41,885 nt of DNA from Chloroflexota bacterium (GTDB lineage Bacteria; Chloroflexota; Anaerolineae; Anaerolineales; E44-bin32), in NCBI GenBank assembly GCA_022561385.1, contig JADFRG010000024.1, forward strand, positions 1 to 41,885. The letters are read 5' to 3'. Positions 1 to 7,899 of this stretch are shown here, in pieces. The notes under the pieces were generated by a model. It was not told the DNA's origin. It saw only the letters and a program-made list of their open reading frames with translations, and searched no databases. Made by a program: the position numbers and the translations under genes. Within the stretch, counting starts at the first letter, position 1. The number at the start of each line of letters is the position of its first letter.

Positions 1-283
1 CCATGTCGATGTAGGCCGCCACCCCGCCCAGCTTCTGCGATTCGGCCACGATATGCTGGCAGACGGTGGTTTTGCCGGAGGCCTCCGGACCATAAATCTC
101 GCTCACCCGCCCGCGGGGAATGCCGCCCACGCCCAGGGCGCGATCGAGCGCCAGGGAACCGGTGGGAATAACCTCCACAGACAGGTGCGAGGCTTCCCCC
201 AGGCGCATGACCGCGCCGTCTCCGTATTCCTTCCTGATCTTAGACATCGCGGCCTCAAGGGCCCGATCGCGTTCTTCACTCAT
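1..283 (-). CDS. recA: RecA recombinase, N-terminal part (cut by window edge)
   Basis: Reading from the ATG at 283 gives about 94 residues of RecA, the ATP-dependent DNA strand-exchange protein that also triggers LexA/SOS self-cleavage. Visible family marks are the N-terminal helix ([15 protein letters not shown]), the segment [10 protein letters not shown], the [18 protein letters not shown] stretch and the Walker A loop GPEASGKTT (E. coli has GPESSGKTT), followed by VAAYIDM. The rest of the gene lies beyond base 1. An ATG at 290 is out of frame, so 283 is the start; no strong Shine-Dalgarno sequence sits in front of it. It lies downstream of the 6S RNA gene on the same strand and is separated from it by the 6S terminator, so it needs its own promoter in 284-503. 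I could not identify that promoter or a recognisable SOS box there. Confidence 0.95.
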   Translation of the reverse strand, partial: MSEERDRALEAAMSKIRKEYGDGAVMRLGEASHLSVEVIPTGSLALDRALGVGGIPRGRVSEIYGPEASGKTTVCQHIVAESQKLGGVAAYIDM

Positions 284-503
284 TTAACATCGGTACAACG
301 AAACCTCTCAGGAACAGACCTATGGAATTCCGAAAGACCGCCTGGCGGCCGCGAGCAAACGAACTTGGCTAGTGTAATTCAGTTAGATCGAGATTAGGAG
401 GAAGGCTTCCGGCAGCGTGTCCGCGAAATCGTTTCAAGAGCAGGTCGCCCTAATCGATCCAGCTTCAGGTCACCGGGTTCATTCCAACGGAGAGTCTCTG
501 GAA

Positions 504-531
504 TCGTCCCAGCGACTTGTCGCTGGGACGA
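504..531. repeat. Strong 12-bp inverted repeat behind the 6S terminator
   Basis: Stem TCGTCCCAGCGA (504-515) pairs perfectly with its complement at 520-531 around a CTTG/CAAG tetraloop. On the minus strand it directly follows the U-run of the 6S terminator and lacks a U-run of its own. It may back up termination or sit in the 5' region of recA. The rest of 284-503 shows nothing else I can name. Confidence 0.6.
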
Positions 532-562
532 AAAACCGGCGAGCGTCAATTCCTCGCCGGTG
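531..562 (-). terminator. Rho-independent terminator after 6S RNA
   Basis: On the minus strand ACCGGCGAG and CTCGCCGGT form a 9-bp GC-rich stem with a 9-nt loop, followed at once by a T-run (TTTTT, plus-strand 531-535). It lies just 3' of the 6S RNA and would also end read-through from aspS, since no terminator is visible between aspS and the 6S promoter. Confidence 0.85.
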
Positions 563-564
563 AT

Positions 565-740
565 AAGGCTTCCCCACCATGCCGTGTGCTGCCTGGTTTT
601 GAACCTGCTTGCGCAGGTGGGTCCCTGCATGATGGGCTTCGCCTTGGCCGCAGCCTATCGCGTCCCCCATCGTAGCTCGAGTCCCTTATGGTCAGTGTTG
701 GCTCAAAACGTAATGCAACATCACGCACACAGTAGGGGTA
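565..740 (-). ncRNA. ssrS: 6S RNA (RNA polymerase-binding regulator)
   Basis: 6S RNA binds housekeeping RNA polymerase by mimicking an open promoter and down-regulates transcription in slow growth. The minus strand shows its typical design. The outer stem comes from CCCC (738-735) and GTGTGC (730-725) pairing with GCACAC and GGGG near the 3' end (575-572). A second long-range helix is GUUUUGAGCC pairing with GGUUCAAAAC. The family-typical segment ACCCACCU...AGGUUCAAAACC is present, with a local ACCUGC-GCAA-GCAGGU hairpin, and the apical arm is closed by GAUGGG/CCCAUC. Length of about 176 nt fits the family (roughly 160-200 nt). It has its own promoter and a terminator. The identification rests on motif and pairing recognition, not on a covariance-model score; the exact ends are estimates. 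Confidence 0.8.
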
Positions 741-746
741 GACCTC

Positions 747-775
747 TGTATACCATGATCGCTCGGGGCCCGCAA
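747..775 (-). promoter_or_regulatory. Promoter of the 6S RNA gene
   Basis: Minus strand: -35 TTGCGG (775-770), 17-nt spacer, -10 TATACA (752-747). The predicted start near 740 coincides with the beginning of the outer 6S stem, which supports both calls. Confidence 0.65.
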
Positions 776-813
776 TGAACCCCGCCAACGGAGGATTCCT
801 ACGTTTCGGACGC

Positions 814-2580
814 TTATTCGACGATCCGGAGGTGTAATTCCTCCAGCTGTTTGGGCTCGATCTCGGAGGGCGCCCCGGCCATCACGTCCCGCGCGGCCTG
901 ATTTTTGGGGAAGGCGATCACCTCACGTATATTCGGCTCCTTGGCCAATATCATACATAGTCGGTCCAGCCCCGAAGCCACGCCTCCATGGGGTGGAGTC
1001 CCATACTCGAAGGCGGTCAACATGTGGCCGAAGCGTTCCCGGGCTGTATCCAGGTCCAGCCCGATCAGTTCAAATATTTTTTCCTGCAGGCCGCGGTCAT
1101 GGATCCGGATGCTGCCTCCGGCCGTCTCCTCTCCGTTCAGCACGAGGTCGTATTGCAGACCACGCGCTTTCCCCGGGTCGGAATCCAGAAGCGAGAGGTC
1201 CTCCGGCATGGGAGCGGTGAAGAGATGGTGGCTTGGATCCCAGCGCTGCCCCTCCGCGTCCCACTGCACCAGCGGGAAATCGATCACCCAGCAAAATGAA
1301 AGTGCGTCCGGATCATATAATTCCAGCCTCTCCCCGAGATGCGCGCGCAGGCGGCTCAGCGACTCGAGCACGATGTCCCGCTCGCCCGCCACAAAAAGGA
1401 GCAGATCGCCGGGGTTCGCGTCCAGCCGTTTGATGACGGCATCCAGGCGGTCGGAGGGCAGGAACTTGGCGAACGACGATCGCGGCTCTCCGGACTCCTG
1501 GAGCGCCAAATAAGCCAACCCCTTAGCTCCAAACGGCTTGATCATCTCCGTTAGTTCGTCGATCTCCCGCCGGCTGAAATGCCCACAACCCACACAGTTG
1601 ATGCCGCGCACCTCACCCCCGGCCTCGACCGCCCCTTCGAAGATCTTGAACCCGCTGCCCTCCGCCAGATCGGTGATGTTAACGAGCTCCATTCCGAACC
1701 TCAGATCCGGGCGATCCGAACCGAAGCGGTCCATGGACTCCTGATAGGTGAGGCGAGGCCAGGGCACAACGGAAACCGGTCGACCGGGAAAGAGCTTCTC
1801 AATGAGTGAAGAATAGACTCCCTCGAGCAGCTCCATCACGTCTTCGCGCTCGACGAAAGACATCTCGATATCCAGCTGGGTGAATTCGGGTTGGCGGTCG
1901 CCGCGCTGATCCTCGTCACGAAAGCAGCGCGCAATTTGAAAGTAACGTTCCACTCCGGCCACCATCAGCAGCTGTTTGAGCTGCTGCGGTGATTGGGGCA
2001 GCGCGTAGGCCTCTCCCGGATATAGCCGGGACGGCACCAAATAGTCTCGAGCGCCCTCCGGCGTGGCCTTAAACAGGATTGGGGTCTCAATCTCCCAGAA
2101 CCCACGCTGCCCCAGTTCGTCCCGAATGAACTTAATCACGTTGTATCGGAGTTCCAGGTTTCGCTGCATGCGTTCTCTGCGCAGATCGAGATAGCGGTAC
2201 TTCAGGCGCACCATCTCGTCCACCTCCGACTCCTCGTTGATTTTGAAGGGCGGGGTTTTGGCCTGGTTGAGAACTTCGAGCTCTTGGATCTCCACTTCCA
2301 CTTCGCCGGTCGGCAGGTTCGGATTCGCCATCCCCTCCGGGCGGACGCGGACTTCTCCCACGATGTGCAACACCCATTCAGAGCGGACCTGTTCGGCGAT
2401 GGCGTGCGCTTCCTGTGAAAGCTCCGGATTCGATACGGTCTGTACCACGCCCGATCGATCGCGCAGGTCGACAAAAGTCAGTCCGCCGTGGTCGCGCCTG
2501 CGATTGACCCAGCCGGCCAACTCGACCCGCTGGCCCACGTGTTCGGCCCGAAGGTCGCCACAGCCATGTGTCTTGTACAT
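814..2580 (-). CDS. aspS: Aspartyl-tRNA synthetase, probably non-discriminating
   Basis: Class II synthetase of 588 aa that charges tRNA-Asp. It has the bacterial layout: N-terminal OB-fold anticodon-binding domain (about 1-105), catalytic core with motif 2 (FRDEDQRGDRQPEFTQLD), the bacterial GAD insertion (about 290-410) and motif 3 (GVASGLDRL, about 533-541). An upstream TTG could add 7 residues, but the ATG at 2580 is preceded by GGGGAGG at proper spacing, so it is chosen. The anticodon-binding loop reads RRRDHGG with His31, where discriminating enzymes such as E. coli carry Leu. His at this site is a known mark of AspRSs that also charge tRNA-Asn for GatCAB amidation, so non-discriminating activity is inferred. 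A terminator-like hairpin lies in its short leader, and it is the last protein gene before the 6S RNA gene. Confidence 0.95.
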   Translation of the reverse strand: MYKTHGCGDLRAEHVGQRVELAGWVNRRRDHGGLTFVDLRDRSGVVQTVSNPELSQEAHAIAEQVRSEWVLHIVGEVRVRPEGMANPNLPTGEVEVEIQELEVLNQAKTPPFKINEESEVDEMVRLKYRYLDLRRERMQRNLELRYNVIKFIRDELGQRGFWEIETPILFKATPEGARDYLVPSRLYPGEAYALPQSPQQLKQLLMVAGVERYFQIARCFRDEDQRGDRQPEFTQLDIEMSFVEREDVMELLEGVYSSLIEKLFPGRPVSVVPWPRLTYQESMDRFGSDRPDLRFGMELVNITDLAEGSGFKIFEGAVEAGGEVRGINCVGCGHFSRREIDELTEMIKPFGAKGLAYLALQESGEPRSSFAKFLPSDRLDAVIKRLDANPGDLLLFVAGERDIVLESLSRLRAHLGERLELYDPDALSFCWVIDFPLVQWDAEGQRWDPSHHLFTAPMPEDLSLLDSDPGKARGLQYDLVLNGEETAGGSIRIHDRGLQEKIFELIGLDLDTARERFGHMLTAFEYGTPPHGGVASGLDRLCMILAKEPNIREVIAFPKNQAARDVMAGAPSEIEPKQLEELHLRIVE

Positions 2581-2591
2581 ATTGCCTCCCC

Positions 2592-2630
2592 AAAAAAACA
2601 ACGCCGCCCGAATGAGTATCTCGGACGGCG
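2592..2630 (-). terminator. Leader hairpin plus U-run in front of aspS (possible attenuator)
   Basis: Minus strand: a 10-bp stem (CGCCGTCCGA with TCGGGCGGCG, one G-U pair), 9-nt loop, then TTGTTTTTTT. The U-run ends about 11 nt before the aspS ATG and overlaps the region of its Shine-Dalgarno sequence. There is no room for a promoter between the hairpin and aspS. It therefore either ends the upstream operon with leak-through, or acts as a conditional attenuator of aspS. The T-box antiterminator consensus is not present. Confidence 0.7.
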
Positions 2631-2779
2631 GCGGAATTCCTTTTGAACTTTGCTATCTTGCGCGCACGCCTACCCGATAAATTTCGGCCGTATTATCGTC
2701 CGACTTGGATCGGGGGTCTGGGCGCATCGCGCCGCAGATTGTAACATGCGGCCCATCTGCAGCACCCCCGCAGCAGATC

Positions 2780-4132
2780 TCACTCCAACTCACGCAGGCG
2801 CTTCAGGTCTCTGGGAGTGTCCACGTCAAGCAAGATCGATTCGTCCCATTCTACAAATTCGCGGTCAAATTGCCGGAAGATCGCCCGTCCCCCTCGATCC
2901 CCGCTGAGCGCGGCAACCGAGGAAAAGGTGTCCTGGTCGAAGAGAACCGGATTAGCCCTGCGGCCCCCGGCCCGGGCGGCTACCAACGGGGCCAACGTGT
3001 GGCGGTGCCGCTCAATCAGGGCACCGACCAGATCTGGTCCCACAAACGGCATGTCGGCCAGCAGGAACACCACGCCCTCGGCCCCAGCCGCGACCGCCTC
3101 GAGCCCAATCCGGACCGAGCCGCTCTGACCGGCTTCCCAATCTGCATTTTCTACGATGTCGATTTGTGCATCTTTCAGTACTCGGCGCAGCTCAGTCGCC
3201 CCACCGCCCACCACAGCCACGATCGGATCGAGACCCTCCGCGGCGCGCACTGCGTACCAGACGAGTGGATGGCCGCGCCATTGGATCAGCTGCTTGGGTT
3301 CTCCCAAACGCGAGGAGCCGCCCGCGGCCAGCACCACTCCCGCGACCCGTCCGTGCACTTCCCGCACAGGATCGTCTTCCATGGCCGAAGCGAGCGCCAC
3401 CGACCGGATGCGCGAGTTTTCCAGCAGGGTCTGCGCGATCCGGCGACCCGTCTCCATTCTGGAGCTATCGGCCTTGTTGAGCAGCACTCGCACTTCCGCA
3501 CCGTCTGGAATCCTTTTTAGCCCTCCGTTCTCCGCCGCAAGTACCCCCACAAGCTCATCCGCGCCAATCTGAGTACCCTGAGGCGCGTCCAGCAAGGCTG
3601 CGACGAGCTCAGGGCGGTGCACGAATTCCGACTGGATCGCCTGAGTCAAAACATCCAGGCCAGCCATAGGGACAACCAAATCTGCGAACTCTGGAATCAC
3701 CGGTTCGTGCTCGGCCGGGGCCTTCAGACTGCGCCCCTGGGCGCCGTCGGCCTCGATGAGAAATACGGCGCCGCTGCTTCGAGCATGCCGGTGAAGTTCA
3801 TCCTGGATTCGATCGGCCGGGGCAAGCCACTTGTCTTCGCGGGCAGGCCCGGTGACCAGCACCGACCGATGCTCTTTCAGAAGATCCGGGAGGCCTGCGA
3901 TCTGGTCCTGTGAGGGATCGACCAGATGATAATGGGCCAGCGATTCCTGACCTCGACCCAGACGGGTGGTGGTTGTGATCAGGGCCGCGGTGGGAGGATC
4001 GCCCGAGGCCGGCGCGAGTTCACCGTTCGAGATCTCAAGTATCAGCCGCCGGATGGCGCTGGTTTTACCTCCGGCCCCTACAAAAGCGACCGTCAGGCCT
4101 GGCCGGAGGCGAAGCGCTCTGCTCAACTGCAT
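2780..4132 (-). CDS. YqeC-MocA fusion: molybdenum hydroxylase accessory / MoCo cytidylyltransferase
   Basis: A 450-aa protein made of two proteins that are separate in E. coli. Residues 1-255 are YqeC-like, a selenium-dependent molybdenum hydroxylase accessory family, with Walker A GAGGKTS (19-25), EADGAQGRSLKAP (127-139) and NKAD (219-222). Residues 262-450 are a MocA-type cytidylyltransferase that turns molybdopterin into MCD: LAAGGSSRLG (268-277), PKQLI (279-283), GQSGSVRIGL (335-344), LLADMPF (357-363), NPVLF (394-398) and LDVDTP (435-440). MCD is the usual cofactor form of bacterial xanthine dehydrogenases, two of which lie upstream in the same run. It starts 18 nt after yqeB with no clear Shine-Dalgarno sequence. 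The fusion suggests that cofactor maturation and a P-loop activity act as one unit. Confidence 0.9.
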   Translation of the reverse strand: MQLSRALRLRPGLTVAFVGAGGKTSAIRRLILEISNGELAPASGDPPTAALITTTTRLGRGQESLAHYHLVDPSQDQIAGLPDLLKEHRSVLVTGPAREDKWLAPADRIQDELHRHARSSGAVFLIEADGAQGRSLKAPAEHEPVIPEFADLVVPMAGLDVLTQAIQSEFVHRPELVAALLDAPQGTQIGADELVGVLAAENGGLKRIPDGAEVRVLLNKADSSRMETGRRIAQTLLENSRIRSVALASAMEDDPVREVHGRVAGVVLAAGGSSRLGEPKQLIQWRGHPLVWYAVRAAEGLDPIVAVVGGGATELRRVLKDAQIDIVENADWEAGQSGSVRIGLEAVAAGAEGVVFLLADMPFVGPDLVGALIERHRHTLAPLVAARAGGRRANPVLFDQDTFSSVAALSGDRGGRAIFRQFDREFVEWDESILLDVDTPRDLKRLRELE

Positions 4133-4150
4133 TAGGTGGGGTCTGACCCG

Positions 4151-4984
4151 CTACCGGTATTCGGAAGAGGCGCCTAGCTGACTGCGGATGGAGGGGCGGG
4201 TAAGCAGCGCCTCCAGAACGCCGCCGCCGATGGCCAGAGACTTGTCGGAAATGAGGTTGCACAGGCTTAAATCCTGCTGGGGATCCAGGTCCCCCACCTT
4301 ACTGCCCGCTTCGATCTCGATTCCGCCGTGGAGCAGCCCCCGCAGTGCCCCATCAAAAGGAGCAATCAAAGGTGTCCCCCCCACCTCAGCCAGCCGGGTA
4401 CCCTCTGTCACCAAGGAGCCCAGCTCAGCCATCGCCTCAAACACCCCATCAATGGGAGCCCGCAGAACCCGTTCAAAATCCTGCCCCTTGACCGATTCGG
4501 GCACGCCGGTATCCGGCTGGGCAGCTCCCTCCCAGAAGACCCGCCCCAGACGATGGCCGCGATGGGTCTCCACGACCGCATGCACGTTGACCCCGGCCTC
4601 GAATCCCGGACCCAATCCGATGGTTACCTCGGCCGAGTCCAGCGGAAGGTATGGCCCTGATTTGATCATTCGTGCGTCGACCATGGCGGAGGGTTCCAGC
4701 TCGTGCCAAATTTCTGCGGTAGGGTCGACCAAAATTGGGATGACCCCTTGATCCAGAATCGATCGCGCGGATTGCAGATCTTCGGCTCGTCGCCCGCGCA
4801 GTTCCTCGACCGCCACCTCTCCCTCGTACACCGCTTCCGCCAAGGACACCAGCCTGCGAACCGCGAGCGGCTGCGGGATCTCGGTCACCACCAGCCAGAA
4901 ACCGCTGCGCCAGAGCCGGGCAGCTACTCCGGTGGCCAGGTCTCCGCCGCCGAGCAGGAGCACGATTGGAGGGGCACGCCTCAC
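4151..4984 (-). CDS. yqeB: YqeB family selenium-dependent molybdenum hydroxylase system protein
   Basis: A 277-aa member of the YqeB/EF2563 family. The N-terminus has a dinucleotide-binding-like glycine motif LLGGGDLATG (10-19). The middle part has LPLDSAEVTIGLGPGFEAGVN, and the C-terminal part holds the family's characteristic GGTPLIAPFDGALRGLLH and GGGVLEALL segments. In other bacteria yqeB travels with yqeC, mocA and hydroxylases that carry labile selenium; its exact reaction is not established. It starts with GTG at 4984, with GAGG 11 nt upstream, and lies about 100 nt after the molybdopterin subunit at 5084. Its presence next to yqeC suggests that one or both hydroxylases here need selenium, although no selD is in the window. 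Confidence 0.85.
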   Translation of the reverse strand: MRRAPPIVLLLGGGDLATGVAARLWRSGFWLVVTEIPQPLAVRRLVSLAEAVYEGEVAVEELRGRRAEDLQSARSILDQGVIPILVDPTAEIWHELEPSAMVDARMIKSGPYLPLDSAEVTIGLGPGFEAGVNVHAVVETHRGHRLGRVFWEGAAQPDTGVPESVKGQDFERVLRAPIDGVFEAMAELGSLVTEGTRLAEVGGTPLIAPFDGALRGLLHGGIEIEAGSKVGDLDPQQDLSLCNLISDKSLAIGGGVLEALLTRPSIRSQLGASSEYR

Positions 4985-5083
4985 GCTGTGTAACGCCTCG
5001 GGTACCGGCTAGCCGGAATGTTGGGCCGGAGCACAGTGGACAGGGAGCGGCTCATTCGGGTCGGCCATTGGAGCGGGTCGTCT

Positions 5084-7297
5084 TCACTCGGCGCCTGCAT
5101 CATAGATGCCCCAGAGCACCCGCTCCGGAGTCAGCGGGAACTCGTCGTACCAGATACCCAGCGCGTTATGTATGGCGGCCGTAACCGCGGGCGTCAGTGG
5201 GATAAACGGCATTTCGGCCATGCCGCGCACTCCCCACGGGCCCCCCGGATCTTCGTATTCCAATATGATGGGATGCACTCGCTCAGGGATGTCCCAGATG
5301 CCGGGAATAAGATAGGTCGAGAAGCGACCGGTCTGGACTTCGCCGCCCTCCTGTTTAAAATCCTCCAGAATAGCGTAGCCGGCCGCCTGTACGATGGCCC
5401 CTTCAATCTGGCCCCGCACGCCCTGCGGATTAATCACGCGCCCGACGTCGTCCGCGCAGACTACGTCGAGGATGCGGACCGCGCCAATCTCGGTATCCAC
5501 TTCGACCGTCGCAGCCTCGGCCACATACCCATAGGCGAAATTAGGTTCCGATTGGCCGGTCTCGGAGTCGTACGAGGTGGTGGGAGGCGGCCGATACTGA
5601 TACTTGGCGATCGCAGGCCGGTCTTCCTCCTGCCACTTCACCATTGCGGCCTCCACCGCGCCGCGAATCGCGTGGCCAGCCATAAAGGTCATGCGCGAAG
5701 CGGAGGCTGAGCCCGAATTTTCGCTGGTGGCCGTGTCGGAGGGGTCGAGTCGGACCTTGCTCAACGGCACACCTGCCGCCTCGGCCGCCATCTGCACCAG
5801 GACGGTATGAGCCCCCTGTCCGACGTCCGCGCCGGCATGGCGCAGGACGACCTCCTCTATCTCTGCGCGGCCATGTAGCTCGACCGTCGCCCAGCACTCT
5901 TCTGGGTACCCAAACGAAAATCCCACGTTCTTGAATCCGCAGGCAAACCCAATTCCCCGGCGCAGGTGCGGCTCGTCTGGCTGCTCAATCTCAGGCGCCT
6001 CCCAATTACCGCTGGTTCGAGTCCATCCAGCACCCTCGGCGCAGCTTTCGATCACTCTATCCATCGTCACACCCTCCGGAAGAGGGGATTCGACCGAGAG
6101 CAAGTCACCTTCCTTTATTACGTTGCGGGCGCGCAGCTCCACCGGATCGAGTTCCAGCGCTTCGGCCAGCTTTTCGATCTGCATCTCGGCCGCGAAAGCT
6201 GCCTGAGGGCCACCGAAGCCGCGAAAGGCGCCTCCCGGGATGTGGTTGGTGTAAACCGAGTAGGCATCTACTTTCACGTTTGGGATCAAATAGGGTCCGG
6301 TGCACATCAGGGTGGCGTTTCCGAGCACCTTGATCGAGGTATAGGCATAAGCTCCACCGTCCTGGATCAACCGCACTTCGGCCGCCAGCAGCTTGCCTTC
6401 CGCGGTCGCCCCCCACTTCGCACGAATAACAAAGGGATGCCGCTTGTTGTGGCCGAAAATCGATTCCTCGCGCGACCAAATGATCTTGATCGGACGATCG
6501 ATGCCCCGCGCATGTAACCTCCAGGCCGCAAGCGCCAGCACGATCTGCACCGACATGTCTTCCCGCCCACCGAAGGCTCCACCGATGGCGGGATATTTAA
6601 CCCGGACCTTATCCACAGGAAGGTCTAAAGCGTGGGCAATTTGCCCCTGGTCTTCATGCACCCATTGGCCGGCCACTTCGACCGTCACGCGCCCTTCATC
6701 ATCGATATAAGCCAGGCCGGCCTCCGGCTGGAGGAAGGCATGTTCCTGAGCTGGAGTGCGATACTCAGTCTCGATCACCACCGCCGCTTCGGCAAAACCG
6801 GCCTCGACATCCCCCTTCCGAATGCGATTATGGTGGAGGATGTTGTTCTCTCGATCCGGATGAAGCCGGAGTGCCCCCTCCTGCATGGCCTGCTCGGGGT
6901 CCGTTACTATCGGCAGGTCTTCGAACTCGACCTCGATCAACTGCGTGGCCTCAGCCGCGATTTCCTCGCTCTCTGCGACCACAACCGCCAGCTGGTCTCC
7001 TACGAAGCGCACCCGTTCCGCGTGTGGCTTGCTCGATCCGGGACCACATAACACCGGCTGATCGTTGAGGATCAACCCGTACTCATTGACCGGAACGTCT
7101 TTGGCCGTAAACACACCCAACACGCCGGGCACGGCTTCCGCGGCGGAGGTGTCCAGTCGATGGATGATGGCGTGGGGGCGTCCGGCGAAGAGAATTTTCA
7201 TGTAGGCCTGATGAGGCATGTCGATGTCCCCCGGGAACATCGCTTCCCCGGTCACTTTACCCAGCGCATCGACGCGCGAAACCGACTTACCGATCAA
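5084..7297 (-). CDS. Xanthine dehydrogenase-family molybdopterin subunit (XdhA-type)
   Basis: A 737-aa catalytic subunit of a molybdenum hydroxylase, with the a/b hammerhead domain (about 10-135) and the molybdopterin-binding domain after it. Cofactor motifs are GGAFGGRE (239-246), AFRGFGGPQ (357-365) and DVGQGAHT (491-498); the catalytic base is Glu695 in GVRGMAEMP. The Arg that holds the purine in bovine and Rhodobacter XDH seems to be replaced in the stretch VLGNATL (about 324-330), so xanthine as substrate is not certain. The start is TTG at 7297: it has GGAG 10 nt upstream, and the frame is closed by the TAG of the upstream gene at 7345. Its redox partner is probably the FAD/2Fe-2S fusion at 7900-9330, with a small membrane protein gene between them. 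Confidence 0.9.
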   Translation of the reverse strand: MIGKSVSRVDALGKVTGEAMFPGDIDMPHQAYMKILFAGRPHAIIHRLDTSAAEAVPGVLGVFTAKDVPVNEYGLILNDQPVLCGPGSSKPHAERVRFVGDQLAVVVAESEEIAAEATQLIEVEFEDLPIVTDPEQAMQEGALRLHPDRENNILHHNRIRKGDVEAGFAEAAVVIETEYRTPAQEHAFLQPEAGLAYIDDEGRVTVEVAGQWVHEDQGQIAHALDLPVDKVRVKYPAIGGAFGGREDMSVQIVLALAAWRLHARGIDRPIKIIWSREESIFGHNKRHPFVIRAKWGATAEGKLLAAEVRLIQDGGAYAYTSIKVLGNATLMCTGPYLIPNVKVDAYSVYTNHIPGGAFRGFGGPQAAFAAEMQIEKLAEALELDPVELRARNVIKEGDLLSVESPLPEGVTMDRVIESCAEGAGWTRTSGNWEAPEIEQPDEPHLRRGIGFACGFKNVGFSFGYPEECWATVELHGRAEIEEVVLRHAGADVGQGAHTVLVQMAAEAAGVPLSKVRLDPSDTATSENSGSASASRMTFMAGHAIRGAVEAAMVKWQEEDRPAIAKYQYRPPPTTSYDSETGQSEPNFAYGYVAEAATVEVDTEIGAVRILDVVCADDVGRVINPQGVRGQIEGAIVQAAGYAILEDFKQEGGEVQTGRFSTYLIPGIWDIPERVHPIILEYEDPGGPWGVRGMAEMPFIPLTPAVTAAIHNALGIWYDEFPLTPERVLWGIYDAGAE

Positions 7298-7342
7298 GGT
7301 TGCGTTCTCCGACTTTCCAGTATTCAGGTTGTGTAGACCGCG

Positions 7343-7723
7343 CTATCGGCGAGGTTTTCGCCGGCGCTTGGGCGTGCGGACGTCGTACTCTCCGGGCTTG
7401 GCTGGAAAAAAGATAGCATAAAAGAAATTTACCAGGGCAAATGCGAACAACAGAAACATCAGCGCCACCACTATGCGCACCAGATTCCCGCGAGCAAGTA
7501 TGCTACCGAAGGCCCCCGCCGATGGGTTGATCAATGCTGCCGGAAGGAAGATCCAATGGTTAATTGCATTCTGCACCAGGAACCAATTCGCGAACACAAA
7601 TCCCAGCCCCCCGATTCCCACGGTCAGCAGGCACCCTACCCCGCGCCAAACCGGGTTCAGTCGCTTAGCTTCCGCGCGGTCGCGTTCGCGCTTCTGGAAC
7701 TCCCATGAGCCTCTTCTACCCAT
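7343..7723 (-). CDS. Small membrane protein of unknown function
   Basis: A 126-aa protein with basic ends and hydrophobic spans at about 26-50 and 81-107, plus a weaker one at about 57-70. The N-terminal 22 residues are charged (RRGSWEFQKRERDRAEAKR) and the C-terminus ends in a run of Arg/Lys (KRRRKPRR). I do not recognise the family. It sits between the two genes of one molybdenum hydroxylase, 45 nt from the catalytic subunit start and in the same orientation. A membrane anchor for the enzyme is conceivable but only a guess. The 176 nt in front of it (7724-7899) show no clear promoter. Confidence 0.7.
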   Translation of the reverse strand: MGRRGSWEFQKRERDRAEAKRLNPVWRGVGCLLTVGIGGLGFVFANWFLVQNAINHWIFLPAALINPSAGAFGSILARGNLVRIVVALMFLLFAFALVNFFYAIFFPAKPGEYDVRTPKRRRKPRR

Positions 7724-7899
7724 GTGTCAACCCCATCCGGTGGTGACCCACCTCCGTTGCCAGGTCAATTTCCGAGCTCAATCCGAGCATCGTTCTCCCA
7801 ATCCTGCGCCTTTCCGCAAGTCGCCTACCCCGGTCCTGTTTGGCTATACGCAATGCCACAGGAGGCAGCTTCTACATTATTTCTGGCGCCTCACACCGT

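Noticed and set aside
284-400. SOS box in front of recA
   Set aside because: Neither CTGT-N8-ACAG nor GAAC-N4-GTTC patterns are present; the LexA motif of this lineage may differ.
2581-2779. T-box riboswitch upstream of aspS
   Set aside because: The leader is short and lacks the conserved T-box antiterminator sequence and a specifier arm; only a terminator hairpin is visible.
2705-3520. 271-codon plus-strand open frame
   Set aside because: Antisense to the MocA half of the fusion gene, which has all expected motifs.
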